From: Rhabditophanes sp. KR3021 | Taxonomy: Eukaryota > Nematoda > Chromadorea > Rhabditida > Alloionematidae | NCBI GenBank assembly: GCA_963281155.1 | Contig: CAUJLY010000002.1 | Span: 1,550,001-1,614,000 of the forward strand | DNA length: 64,000 nucleotides | Direction: 5' to 3' | Shown: positions 23,431 to 35,253 of the stretch, one piece after another | Layout of the letters: each line of letters opens with the position of its first letter | Numbering within the stretch: the stretch's first letter is position 1 | Translations under genes and position numbers: made by a program | The notes under the pieces: model-generated | Told to the model about the DNA's origin: nothing | The model's database searches: none | What the model saw: only the letters and a program-made list of their open reading frames with translations

Positions 23431-24324
23431 ATGTTAAGGAAAGCCAACAACAGTTACAGTAAGAAGCCTAAGAAAGGGCAAAACGTAGATGTTACACCAA
23501 GACTACGAAGATCCACAACCAACTGGCATGATGATATGGCCGAAGGTAGTATCAAACACTCAACTCATTTAATCAAATTTTAGCGAAAAATTATGTTATG
23601 AACATTCAATTTTGAAGGGTGATTACGAAAGAATTTAAGTAATTAGTTTGGTTGAAGAGTATGGCTTTGCTGTCGAAGAATACATTGACATTCTGAATAG
23701 ACGTGAAGCTCCTAAAATAACTAAGTACCCAAAGAAATGAATGACCAAGCGTTAAATGAATTTGCCTACAATAAAGACTTTCAAGGAATGGTTATTACTT
23801 AATCAATTAAAAGCCAACTTCCCAAAACCTGATTACACCAATTTTTGCCACTTTTATAATCAAGGCACTTTCTCTAATGATAATGAGATAAATAGAGTGT
23901 GCAAGACTACGCGAGTTGAAGCAGAAAGACTAAAAAGCCATTGGAGGTGCATTTACAACAATCTTGTTAAACATTATGAAATGTATGATATTGTTAAGAC
24001 TTCTCCAAAAAAACGTATCAGTTCTAATGAGGCTGGTAAGTTTAAATGTCCAGTAAAGGATGCAAGTATGGAACCAAAACTTATCAATATCTGGTAGTGT
24101 AGATTGCAAGTCCCAAGGCAGATAAGTAGTTGCCGTCTTCCTTGACAATATGCTTCTAAATCAAGCATTTGGTTTGGAGTATGCTATCGTGATCGTCAAG
24201 CGAAGTGTGATAACAAAGTGAGCTATTACGAACAATCATATCAAGTGATGTATTTGAAACATCTTGACTTCGTCCAAAGAATCAGCGAAATTGCTATTAT
24301 ATAGATTTTCGACAAAATGCCTTC
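23431..24324 (+). pseudogene. Degenerate copy of a dispersed gene family (copy A)
   Basis: The segment begins MLRKANNSYSKKPKKG, then VDVTPRLRRSTTNWHDDMAE followed by a GTAG donor-like site. Several stop codons and frame changes interrupt it further on. Readable blocks include VEEYGFAVEEYIDILNR, the 113-codon frame 23756-24097, VVAVFLDNMLLNQAFGLEYA and YQVMYLKHLDFVQRISE. The same blocks, in the same order, recur antisense in ADAM10 introns at 54125-54797 and in part at 52210-52525. The family is unknown to me. The 3' end abuts the last exon of the NUDT gene on the other strand. Confidence 0.6.
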
Positions 24325-24329
24325 TAATG

Positions 24330-25077
24330 TCATTTATTTTTAATATTGGTATAATAAGTTTGGGATATTTTGTTACCTGTTATTACACACAACCATGCCG
24401 TAATTCCAAAAACATTTTTATCGTCGTAAATGAATGAGTGAAAATGAAAGTTATTCATTCGAAAAGCAGTATAAGAAGTTGATGAAAGAAAGAGTGATAA
24501 AGGAGCCGTAAAAAGTTCGGCAACTTCATCTTCGCTAGGACTAGAATAATTAACTTTTTAATACCATCTTTTCCTTTTTTATTACCTCGGCGTCCATTGA
24601 CCCTTTAAAACAGCTACTATGGGGTAAATTACGATGTTAAATCTAGTTCTAATCCACGGCAGTTGCGCAATAAACTCAGCATTTTTTTCAGTTAATCCAA
24701 TTTCTTCTTCTGCTTCTCGGTAAGCTGTTGTTACTGCGTTGCCACAGTCTTCTTTATCTTGAATTCCGCCAGGAAAACAAATCTCCCCTCCGCTTCTGGA
24801 CAGATGTTCTGCTCTTTTAGTCAATAGAACATGCCAATCGCCAGCTGTAATCAAATACATATGTATTCACGATGTTTAAAGACGATAGCCTTTTGTTTGC
24901 TCAACTAATGGCTTTTCACTTACCTACCCACTGAAGAGCAATAAGTACTGATGCCACTTTAGACGACTTGACATCCTCAGCTCTAGCAAATGACCCCTTT
25001 CTAACAGAATAAGGTTTGAAAAGATTTTTTAAATTTTTAATATTTATAGCGTGCTCATCATCTAACTGTGGGTTCAT
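24330..25077 (-). CDS. NUDT7/NUDT8-type coenzyme A diphosphatase (Nudix)
   Basis: Three exons, 25077-24924, 24844-24586 and 24540-24330 (introns 79 and 45 nt), join to 207 residues starting MNPQLDDEHAINIKNL. The CoA-type Nudix signature is complete: RSGGEICFPGGIQDKEDCG running into the Nudix box core AYREAEEEIGL. The C-terminal exon (PSEDEVAELFTAPL ... FRMNNFHFHSF ... VFGITAWL) matches NUDT7/8 and would be missed if the frame ending at 24582 were taken as the gene end. These enzymes hydrolyse CoA and acyl-CoA to 3',5'-ADP and phosphopantetheine in peroxisomes or mitochondria. No C-terminal SKL is present (it ends NIKNK), so the NUDT8-like mitochondrial form is as likely as the peroxisomal one. 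Confidence 0.9.
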
Positions 25078-25772
25078 TGTGAAATTATATTTATGACTAG
25101 TTCACTTCCTTATTTATACTGTTTCAATCATTTCTGTTTGAGAATATTTTGTAGTGTACTCTGATTTACACTTTCCATTGATTATTTAAGTGATCATTAA
25201 TTCATTTGAAACGTATATGGTCAATGCATTAAACATAAATATTAAGATTGCGAAATTAAGACAAGTGGAATTAGATATACAAATGATAGTGGTAACAGTC
25301 GACACAAAAATACTATCTATACAACGTCTCAACTTTTGTGCCACTCACTAAATTGTGATGGAAATTGTAGATATTCCGCAAAGACGGCGTAATTTTATAA
25401 ATGCCTGCATAGATATTTTATATTTGTTGCTTATTATAATTACTTATAATATCGTTTTTATTTGTTTGATTGAATAAATATCACACATAATGTTGTCACA
25501 AATATTTGTAATGGCTGAGAGTTGTAATTTATTATACTATAGTAAGTATATATTTACTTTTGTACAACAAATAAGTGTGTGTGAATTCCGGTTTGTAGTA
25601 CTAGGTTTTGATCAATTTTTTTGACTGTCCACTGACCATTTGGAAGGATTAAATATTGTACATTTTTTGATCCTAATACTATATGCATACCATAGATCAA
25701 TTATTTTTATTTATTCTTCTTACAATTGTTAGTGAGGACGCTTTATTACTGCCATCTTGTTTCTATTTATAG
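25078..25772. other. Non-coding region between NUDT and SHB-like genes
   Basis: AT-rich sequence. The only suggestion of coding is a short ATG frame at 25511-25541 (MAESCNLLYY followed by GTAAGT), whose phase does not fit the next putative exon, so I do not call it. Confidence 0.3.
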
Positions 25773-27702
25773 AGGGAAGGCAGATGTGAAGCAATAACCC
25801 TTTCACGCCGCAATCTGCCACATACAAACCAACAGCTTAATCCATTACAGAGCCTTATAAACTCACCAAATACTCTGAAAGTCTGTTCGATAAACGAACA
25901 ATTTTATGTTTGCTTTAATATTTATTTATCAGTCAGTTGTGGTACAATTTATAGTTGCAACTAATTTTTCGACCATAACATATTTTATTAGCATCAATTA
26001 TACTATTTCATGTAACTAAGGCAAGTCAATAAATATATTTAATTTGACGGATTGATAATCATCTTTTAAATATTTTGAAGCATGGCGGGTCATAATAATC
26101 AGATAAAATGACGAGGAATTGATAAAAGTGTCATTCCAATTTTAGATAAACTTTACTTTACCTATTGCGGAAGTTATTTGCTACTTTTAACTTTTGACAA
26201 AAGTTGAAATGAATGGAAATAAAGAGAGTTATGTTGGTAGCTAGATATTTTTTGGTCATGTTATTGCTCACTCATATATCCATTAATTTAGCAATAAAAG
26301 CATTTATTTATTCTTCTATTTATCTACATAACATTTATTTGAATATCTATTTTTTATATTAAAATCATCTGATACAACGACAAGCAAATATTTGCATTTT
26401 ATTTACATTAAACTGCTGCTCAATACTTTTTAACAAAACTTAAAAATGGCTAGAAGAACATTTATTTTACTAGTCTTTTAAAATATGTTTGCATCTTACA
26501 AATTCATCATCTGCTCTTTGTTAGGAAAATAATGGAACAAAAGTCTTTGTATCAGAGTTAATGTGCATAGTTTACTACAATTTTGCCTTCTTAACATTCT
26601 ATTTAGCTTTATATCTACTTTTTAAATTTTTTCGAATTATCCATCGTTTATTTTATTTGTTCTAAACGTTTTAAATTAATTATAGATGGGAGATAATTTG
26701 TATGAAACTCCATGGGAATTTAAGAATCGGTCATTTGTTTCTGGTATTTCAACAGTTGAAAATTCTATGCATGAATCTCCCAAAAATAGATCCAGTACAA
26801 CTTCTGAAAATAATTCCCCTATTATAAATGTGCGAGACAACAAAATAACTGCTGAGGAAAAGAAAAATTCTCCGAATCATATTAATTACAGAGGCGAAAA
26901 GAGATATGGCAAGGATATAAACAACTCGAATTCACTACGTCCCTCATCAGAAAGGGAAATAAATAACGAAAAGAAAAGTACGATTGAGTCGAAACGACGA
27001 CAGGACTATAAACATGCTATAGCCAATGGTTTTGAAGAAAGTAGATTAATCAAAGACATAAATTTACGAAGGTCAATAGATCCTTTAACAGCAGGTTCTC
27101 CTTTCAAAGAAAAAAACAAAGTAAACTGTGATGAAATATTTACAAGTAAACATCGTTCACGACATGCTAAATCAGAATTGCATACCTCTTCATTAGACTC
27201 CCCAACAACTTTAGTTGAATCTCCGACTGCAGCCTCATCAAGTTCAAGCAAATCTCCCACAACAGATAATAAAAATATTTATACAAATGAACCTAGGTTG
27301 ACCCATAAAATACATAGGAAAAGCAGAAATGAGAGTGAATCAATGATTGTTCATGAAAACATTGGAAGAGTTGAAGCCGAAACAATACTACATGATCTAG
27401 AAACTGGAAATTTCTTGTTGCGCAAGAGACCGGAAGGAAATATGGCTATGTCTTTGAAAGGGCATTCATGTAAGAGACTTTAAAGTAGTACGTTGGATAA
27501 ATTGATATTTTTAGGTATTCTCCACATCAAGTTAGAACAACGCTCTAATCGGTGGATATTAGGCGAAGGTCCCTCATTTGCTTCGATAACAAATGTTGTT
27601 AAATACTACAAAACTCATCCATTGCCAATTCGAGGAGCTGACCATATGATTTTGAAAAATCCGCTTTTAGTTCAAACGGTTGATAATCGTTTCTATTGCT
27701 AA
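25773..27702 (+). CDS. SHB-family SH2 adaptor protein
   Basis: The secure part is exon 26686-27469 plus exon 27515-27702 (45-nt intron), 323 residues from MGDNLYETPWEF. A disordered Ser/Lys/Asn-rich region comes first, then an SH2 domain (about residues 225-320): NIGRVEAETILHDL, the phosphotyrosine-binding FLLRKRPEG, LHIKLEQRSNRWILG, and PIRGADHMILKNPLL. The last block matches the LPIKGAEHM signature of SHB, SHD, SHE and SHF. Early YETPWEF resembles their tyrosine-proline motifs. A splice acceptor touches the ATG, so upstream exons are likely. One candidate is 25773-25880 (108 nt, phase 0; EGRCEAITLSRRNLPHTNQQ), bounded by TTTATAG and a weak donor GTCTGT. Such adaptors link receptor tyrosine kinases to downstream effectors. 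Confidence 0.8.
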
Positions 27703-30700
27703 ATTATTATTAATATTCCATTGTAAATAGAAGACAACATGTACTGGTTAAACTTAAATAAATTTACTAATTTTACTGATTAAACCAAATAATTTCATTG
27801 ATATTACTGATTAAAGTTAAATAGATATTGAATATTTACAAATTGATATGTTGTTTTGTACAATATTCTATTGCATTATTCATTGTTTCACCTTTAAACA
27901 AATTTGGGAAGGAATACAAAAGTAATTTTACTGGTTTTTTGTAATTGTGTATGTATAGTGAAAAGTTGGTGATAGGTTGGAGGAAGCTTTTATTAGACTT
28001 TATTAGATATTTGAATGGGTAGTTGATTGAATATTTGATGGGATATATTGTTTTATTATTTATGAAAGATATTTTTTGTATTTAAGATAAATTGCATAAC
28101 AAACCGCTTTTTGTGAAGGAAGAATGTAAAAGTTCTTTGATTGCACAATATCCTTCTGATCAAAACAATAACAAATAAGTAAAAAGGAGATTGAATATAT
28201 ATGCAGAAAGATCATTTACAGGAAATAACTTCCATAACTTGGTTAATCGCGGTCTTAAAGAATAGGTTTAAAACTTGTATATTTGTATATATTTTGCCGG
28301 CGGGGAATAAATACAAAAATAATTTGCAATTAAACAAAGCAATAAGAATGACGAGACTATTTGTTGTCAAATTAAATCAAAAGCAAAGAAAAAGCTTGTG
28401 CCAAAAAACTGGTACTTATTACAAAATGATTTGGTAGGTGACGTGAATGGCGCTAACTTTAGAATAATAAGATATTCCACATTAAGCTGATAATAATCTC
28501 AATTTGCTTTGTTTGGTATTTATTTATGGGTGTGTATCTATTGTGAATAAATATAAACTGAATATTTGGTTGTTTTTGTATTATTATGTAAAATAAACCC
28601 ATTTTGATTATGCCTAATTTATTTCATCTACATTAGTTCATCTACATATTTGAAAGTGTCTTTAATTTATTCCATTTCCTTTTCGTATCTATTTATAATT
28701 CCATTTAATCATGTAATACTCTTGATCTTTACTTGATAAGATGCTAGTACTGTTCAAATCCATACAAATAACTTACATACATCTAGCTGTTAAATTAAAT
28801 TTTTTAGTTGTTTCTCCAATGTATCTTATGAATTCAATTTCTACATTTGATTTGGAATACCATAAGTTATGTTAAAGGTCATTTAATTATTCCGACAAAA
28901 GCATCATATATGCAATTCAAAAAGACAAAATCATATCATCACCATTCCCTTTTCATTTCTGATGATTGCTTCCGATAAATTTGATAAATTTATATTTGTA
29001 TAGATGTGTCTTCGATTTGAAAATTATTTTTTGTATGATAAAGCTTTTAAAATGTTATCTGATCTAGACTAATTTAATGAATTCATTTAGTAGCTATGTA
29101 TTAGTAACTTAATATTGATGCATTAGATCATTTAGATATTTCCTTTTTAAAATACGAAATCCTTCCTTGAGCCAGCGACGAGTGGTGCCAGGCAAGTCAA
29201 TATCACTCTCGCTAACACTGCCAAATATTGACCTGATTATGTACTTAGATAGTAAATGTATTTGTTGATTACCTTAAAAGCGTCAAATATTGTAGTAACT
29301 TCATCAAAAGATATGACGTCGACAAGTACACTATACTGCAATTTTTAATTCGTAATAATAATTACAAAATAATTGTTAAATAGTAGAAACGTATCATTTA
29401 AGTGCAAGACAATCGTAAGAGCGCAACTTTTGCTTACTTTTGCCTACTTTTGCCTACTCTTCCTTATTTTTGTTTATTTATAAAATTGCACTGTTTAAAT
29501 GATTCAGATAATTTAAGAAAGGCCAAATGATTCGTATGATGTACAAATCAAAAAAATGATAAATTATCAAGTTTATGTGATAAAAAACGATATTGCAGAT
29601 ATTTGTAGTTAATTAGATGTGGTAAATGTATTTGAATGAGCATCGATACATTCTGTGCCAGCTTCAACCTTGCACTATTCTACTACCACACATCTAACCT
29701 TTACCATGCAGACAAATCGCCCTTTGTGCCCCAAAAAAAGTTCATCCAACTTTCTTCTTCTGCCCGTCAATGCCAGAAAGATGCCAATCGCTTGTTAAAC
29801 ATTCAAATGATTTACAATCATTATGTTAGTCTGCAGCATAAAATTTGTAGCTTCGACACCTTGTCTGGAAATTTGTATGCATTCAATCAAATTGTTAATC
29901 TCTACACCCAAACTCGCTTATAAACACTTTCAAGAAATAAAGGTGTGCGTGTGTGCAATTCACTTTTGAAAAGACATCGGTGGTAGCTACCTTTTTGCAA
30001 AAAAACGTTGTTTTTCACTTCATCAACTTAAATCTTCTCTAACATATTGTTTTTATAACCGCTTGGGAAGTTATAACTTACCTGCTACTATAACCACTGC
30101 TAGTTCGTATAACTCATATGTACGGTAAATTTGATAAATACCTTTTTGACACCTATATTTCGTATAATTTGGAAGTATATTTTGGTCTGATCTTGTAATG
30201 CAATTTTTCGATATTAAATAAACAAACAAATTTGGATGACAAGTTGTTTCAAATAATTTATAATATTTTCAAGTATTTGGAAACAATTAAAGTATTTGGA
30301 AGTTATTTGAAATGACTCGTCAATTCCATTGGTAAAAAGATTATTATTTATTAGCTCTCATTTTCCGTGCCACCCTTATGTCCATGAACTTGACCGTGCA
30401 TATTAATTTACCTGTTTTTAAATATGTATAATTCATCGACACATTATCTTTTGCCATAAACTAAATGAATGTACGAAAGATGAAGGAGAGGTTTTTAAGA
30501 AACGTCGAAAGATAATATACATACTCAACGACCCATACACATTTACAAACCTTTTTTGGCAATTTTTTAAACCATACTATTTGCATCCTTGAAACAAATT
30601 CCATAATATCAAACCAAAAATAGTTCCCCACCCACTTAACCCCTTTAATGCTAATAATATCCAAAAAAGTCAATTTATGATATTAAGTTGGTCAAGATCA

Positions 30701-32634
30701 TTTGGGATCTTTGTGACAAGATATCCTTGAATTACTTTAATTACTTTTGAGTTGAACGACAATTAAATAGAAATTGAACGTAGTATTTGATGAAGAAAAT
30801 CTTGCTAAATACATCAAAAAATTGCTTTGAATTTTTTCAGACCCTTAATTTGAGTTGTTTTGGCAGTAATTAGTTGATGGTGATTTGTTTTGTCAACAAA
30901 ACATTTATTTGACTATTTTTATAAGGAAATTAGGATAGCGGGTCATCTTTTGACCCACATTGAATGACCAATTATATGTATCAAAATATGTTTTATATTA
31001 TAAAGCCGTGGCTAGTACCGACATTTTTTCGCTCTTAATGCCAAAAGTTATTTGACGACCAAAGATTGGATTTAAACGATACGAGATATGGTACGAAACA
31101 CCTAGTTATAGTTAGTTGTCGTTATCGTTACATAATATTATAGACATAATAAGTATGATGAATATTATGGTACGAGAAGATATATTTTATGATGTGATAT
31201 AATATATTATGTGTTCAATTAAGATTTTTTGACAGAATCATTTAGTCATCTCATTGAAATAAGTCCCATAGTTATTGATAGCGACGTTAACTTCAAACCA
31301 AAATAAGTAGTTAATATGGGGTATTAGGAGATATAAACAATCCTAAGAATGTATAACATTGTACAAGAATATAAATTTGGATTGGAACATGTGATATTCC
31401 CTGAAATGCCGATCACAAATCATGTGAATCTATTTCATCATTTAGGATGATGTGGATTTACTGAATAAATATGATTGCGCAATGGATAATATCAAGTTAA
31501 ATTATTTAAAGGTGCGTTCTTTTACTCTCATTTGAATTAGGGAGATGTGAATTAGTGTCCCAAAGACCATTAGCACTTATTTTTATCTATAACACTCAAT
31601 TTGATATACATTTAATTTCATGTACTTAGTTATTTAAAATAGTTAGTTGTTTGCTTTTTTTGGTTCTTTGTACATTCATTTGTAATGGCATTTGAATATT
31701 TGCAGGACGATTGCTTTGTCAGATAAAATTATTTGCACCTTCTTTTTTGGTTGCTTAACATCAATCTACTTATTCCTTTTGACACTTAATGAGAACTACA
31801 AATGCAATCATGATCATTAATCAGAAAGTTAATTTGTCCTTTACCTCGATGACCTATGTACTTCTATACTTCTTGTATAAGTGGTATTTCTCTTTTTGCC
31901 TCGGCACCATCAAAATGCAATTTTAAGATCCACCTATTTGCAAATTCTTTTCATTTTTATTTTATAATTCTTCTTCCAATTTTGATGGTTAGGTAGTATT
32001 TAAGGTGTTTAAGTGGTGCATAGTGGGAAAAAGCTGTTTACGTTTAGTCTTTAGCTTGTCTGTTGACCACTAAATAGCGGTAATTAATTATTTATTTTAA
32101 TTAATTATTAATTAGTAAGTGATCTTTTACTATGTCAAATGGCGTAAAAAAATCAAGTACCGCAAAGTGCTTTTTACCTTCACCTAATAAGAAGAATTTT
32201 TTGTTAAATTTGTACTCATTAGTGCAACTTCAATCACCATCAAACCATAATCATAGAAATTTGTATGCATTAGTACACTTAAAATTGTTTAACTTATATA
32301 TAGCTCTTTCGGATCGTCCGAAGCTCCTTTTTTGAAATTAGACGATGGTGATAGGTCGTCCCCTTTTGTATACCTAACCTTCAAACTACAAAAGAGAGAT
32401 ATCAGTTTGTTAAATTGACGGTCATATAAATTGATATATATATTCATACTAATAATACAACTTTATCTCTTCTCCGACTATGCCCATTTCTCGAGATTGA
32501 TATAACAATAATATTCATATAAATATATTTCAGATCTACTTTTAAGACGTCTCTTACCTTCAATTACAAATATTGTTAATAATATATTTGTTATCACACC
32601 GTTTAAAGGATTAGCTAACCCATCTTAACACTAA
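27703..32634. other. Gene-poor AT-rich region with one possible small ORF
   Basis: About 4.9 kb without a convincing gene. Points of note: a 95-codon plus-strand frame at 29636-29923 (MSIDTFCASFNLALFYY...) with richer GC and codon use than its flanks but no known domain; a minus-strand pair of exon-like pieces at 29335-29273 and 29232-29100 around a 40-nt GT..AG gap; a hairpin GGGTCA/TGACCC at about 30939-30957; and a 67-codon frame at 32132-32335 that I consider chance. Confidence 0.35.
29636..29923 (+). CDS. Possible small orphan protein, 95 residues
   Basis: A single open frame from ATG to TAA with noticeably higher GC than the surrounding sequence and a balanced residue mix (ADKSPFVPQKKFIQ, SSSARQCQKDANRLLN, CSFDTLSGNLYAFNQ). 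No signal peptide and no recognised domain. It could also be the last exon of an unrecognised gene. Confidence 0.3.
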   Translation: MSIDTFCASFNLALFYYHTSNLYHADKSPFVPQKKFIQLSSSARQCQKDANRLLNIQMIYNHYVSLQHKICSFDTLSGNLYAFNQIVNLYTQTRL

Positions 32635-32652
32635 GTGCAATTAATTTCCATC

Positions 32653-33123
32653 ATGCTTCCTGAACCACAATCCCCACGCACAGCATTGGCACTTTCAGAC
32701 TTGCAATCAACTAGTAACGCAAGTGGATCTTTCAACGTTGGCGGAGGAGGCATTTCAGGTCTTTCTCTTTCAAATAACAATGGTGGATGGTCTACTCGAG
32801 GAGTCGGAGGAATCGGTTCAGGTCTTTTTGACAAAGGATCCTCTTCTAATTCTTCGACGGCTGGCGCTGGAGCCGGTCTTTTTGGATCATCTTCCTCAGA
32901 CTCTAATCAGGTTCGGAATATTCTTTTTAAAATTTCAACCTTGCACCTCGCTATTATTCCCTTTGTTTATCATTTATTACGCCCAACTTTAATGTTATTT
33001 CAATTCAATTTAACAAATTACCTTTTCTCTCCATTTCAGAACAACAATAACAACAGTTACGGCATCTTTGGATCCAATAATTGCAGTTGTTCATCAAGTG
33101 ATTACGGCCTATTTAGAAAATGA
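32653..33123 (+). CDS. Gly/Ser/Asn-rich small protein upstream of the DB-module gene
   Basis: Exons 32653-32910 and 33040-33123 (129-nt intron, TAATCAG/GTTCGG..TTTCAG) encode about 113 residues starting MLPEPQSPRTALALSD; an in-frame ATG at 32635 would add six. The body is low complexity, with GGGGISGLSLSNNNGG and three GLF-like motifs (GSGLFDKG, AGLFGSS, DYGLFRK). No domain is recognised. The stop codon TGA overlaps the ATG of the next gene (ATGA at 33120-33123), and a TTTAG acceptor for that gene lies inside the last codons. It could be a real upstream cistron, a disordered protein, or a long 5' leader ORF. Confidence 0.45.
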   Translation: MLPEPQSPRTALALSDLQSTSNASGSFNVGGGGISGLSLSNNNGGWSTRGVGGIGSGLFDKGSSSNSSTAGAGAGLFGSSSSDSNQVRNILFKISTLHLAIIPFVYHLLRPTLMLFQFNLTNYLFSPFQNNNNNSYGIFGSNNCSCSSSDYGLFRK

Positions 33124-34148
33124 AGTTGAGTCAAGTGTAAGTCTAGAAGCATTGATTATATTTTAATGATGTTGGCTATTGTTTCAGTTCACCCTCTTTC
33201 CTTCTTGTAACTGTATTTTTATTATCCCCTGTTTTTGCCAAAAACGATAATCTCCCTCCATGTGACGCGATCCCTAAACTTTTATGCTGTACCGAACGCG
33301 TACTAGAAAAATGTTTGGGAGGATGTGTTGAATATGTCCATAACAAATGCCCCCATAAATTATATAAATTTGATCGGATTGCCGACAAAGAAACTGCTAA
33401 ATCAAGTGGGTCTGAGTCAATCGAAAAGTCCGCTGAAACCATCAATTCAAACGACCACAAATCACAACCCATCCAAGCCACCAAAGATGTCAAACCAAAA
33501 TTACACGCCGTTGTCAATTCAAAATCTGTATCTCCAAATTCATTGAAAGAAGAAGGATTTATTGAGCAATCTCAACAGCCACAACAGCACATGGCCTCAA
33601 GATCAGGAGGAGACTACGCTTACTTAAATCCAAAATACCCAGTAACTGAAGTTTCCGATGCTGATCTTACCAATGAATGCGGAACTGAAGCTTCCAAACC
33701 ACCATACGCTCCTTGTTTATCTAGAAAGACAGTTGATGATCTTTTCATGAGTTGCTGCCAACAACAAGTTCCTTCCAAATGCCACTCTCTTTGCAGTTAC
33801 GAACATCGGGAAGCGGTTGCTTCTGAAATTCTGATTCAAGCAGTTCAACAAGAAGGATGTGACATGAAATACATGACAAAAATTTTGTATTGCGCCAACC
33901 AAAACAGAGACAACAAGAAATGTTGCTCGACTTTAGGATTATCGGCTCCAGAACTTAATGTCGGAAATAGGTAATTAATGAATAGTTTTGTTTGTTTACT
34001 TATTAATATTTTCAGATGTCTACGAATGTGCAATATTGCTCCTTCTGGCGATTCAATCGGAACCATAACTAAAGATGACCTTGTGTGCCTTTCTAACTGG
34101 AATGTTATTATGTACTGTGCTAGATCAGGCTTACGTACCATCAATTAA
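33120..34148 (+). CDS. Secreted DB-module protein (nematode-specific domain)
   Basis: Three exons, 33120-33136 (17 nt), 33188-33970 and 34016-34148, introns 51 and 45 nt, 310 residues. The 17-nt first exon supplies the start of a clean signal peptide (MKLSQVSPSFLLVTVFLLSP, cleavage after VFA). A Cys-rich block follows (PPCDAIPKLLCC ... CLGGCVEY), then a Ser/Gln-rich linker. The C-terminal DB module (about residues 195-308) has the typical cysteine pattern: LFMSCCQQQVPSKCHSLCSY, a CANQNRDNKKCC core, then CLRMCNIAP and MYCARSG. DB modules occur in nematode secreted proteins of mostly unknown function. The start codon is 3 nt after a TTTAG acceptor, consistent with trans-splicing. Confidence 0.82.
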
Positions 34149-35253
34149 TATGAATTAAAAAACCAAAAAAACAAACTTTTAATTTCTTTGATTCAAATTT
34201 CTAATTCTAAATAATTACTAAAGTAATGACATCAAACAATGTCAATAATTAACTAATCAAACGCAATTCCTATACGTAATTGGTACATATCAATGTTATC
34301 AATGTTTTTGACATTTTTGGAAGCAATACAATACGAATATATTATTATAAATACATAATTAGAATGAAAGGTACAATAAATGGTGGCTGTGGTAGGTGGT
34401 GGCAGTCTTGTGGTTTTGGTAAATCAAAACAACGTGACATTTTGATGGCAATTATGTTACTGAGTAATCTGTCAAAAAGATCAAAACAATTTCAAACAAT
34501 ATTAATCAACTTCCTTTTGGCATCAACGTTTTGATATAAAAAGTATCAGTTAAAGTATGAGGGAGGATGAAATAGAAGATTCAACTCGAATATATTTTCT
34601 ATATTATTTAGCTGTATAATTTAATTAAACTCAACTCAAATTTAAATGCAAACCAGAATCTTTAACAATTTTGTAATAAGTTTCATCCAATCCAACAATA
34701 CTCTCACAGGTTTTAATTTATGGTTAATTAAGGGTTAAGATCATTTGTGAAAAACTTATCTTTTTCGTGAGTTATTCTTATCGTTTAATTGTGATTCGAA
34801 CTCTCTTTTAATAATATCCCATATACTAATCTCCTATATACTACTACATATTATTATATCTTTTGATATAATTAATGCTACTAACTTAATTTTTTCATTG
34901 GCAGGCCAACAGAAGATGCATTCATTTAAGAGTCTTTCTCACCACAATTCCATTTATTTAATTTGTTTACACCAAACACCCTTATGAAGTCTTTCATAGC
35001 ATGTTTCCTTTACTTCTTTTAATTCTTTTAATAATTGTATCTTGCTTGTAATTGTAAAGTTTATTTGTCTTAACATCCTCGAATAATGAAACTTTAACAA
35101 TTTATGACATCTCTTGCCAGTATTTCATTCTAATTGTATTGTTCAACCAACTGAACATCTCATTTATATCTTATTTTGTACCTTATGTATACATAATTGC
35201 GTTATAATAATAATAAAATTAAAAAAACATTTATTCTCTTCAATTCAATTAAT
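34149..35253. other. Intergenic region
   Basis: AT-rich sequence between the DB-module gene and the convergent kinase-MoaE gene. Short open frames on both strands have no coding character. No RNA gene or repeat is evident to me. Confidence 0.35.

Noticed and set aside
30935..30960. Hairpin GGGTCA...TGACCC as a terminator or regulatory site
   Set aside because: A six-base stem in a gene-poor AT-rich region with no gene nearby; no function can be supported.
34790..34805. tRNA T-arm-like GTTCGAATC on the minus strand
   Set aside because: No matching acceptor, D or anticodon stems could be drawn around it; no tRNA is called anywhere in the window.
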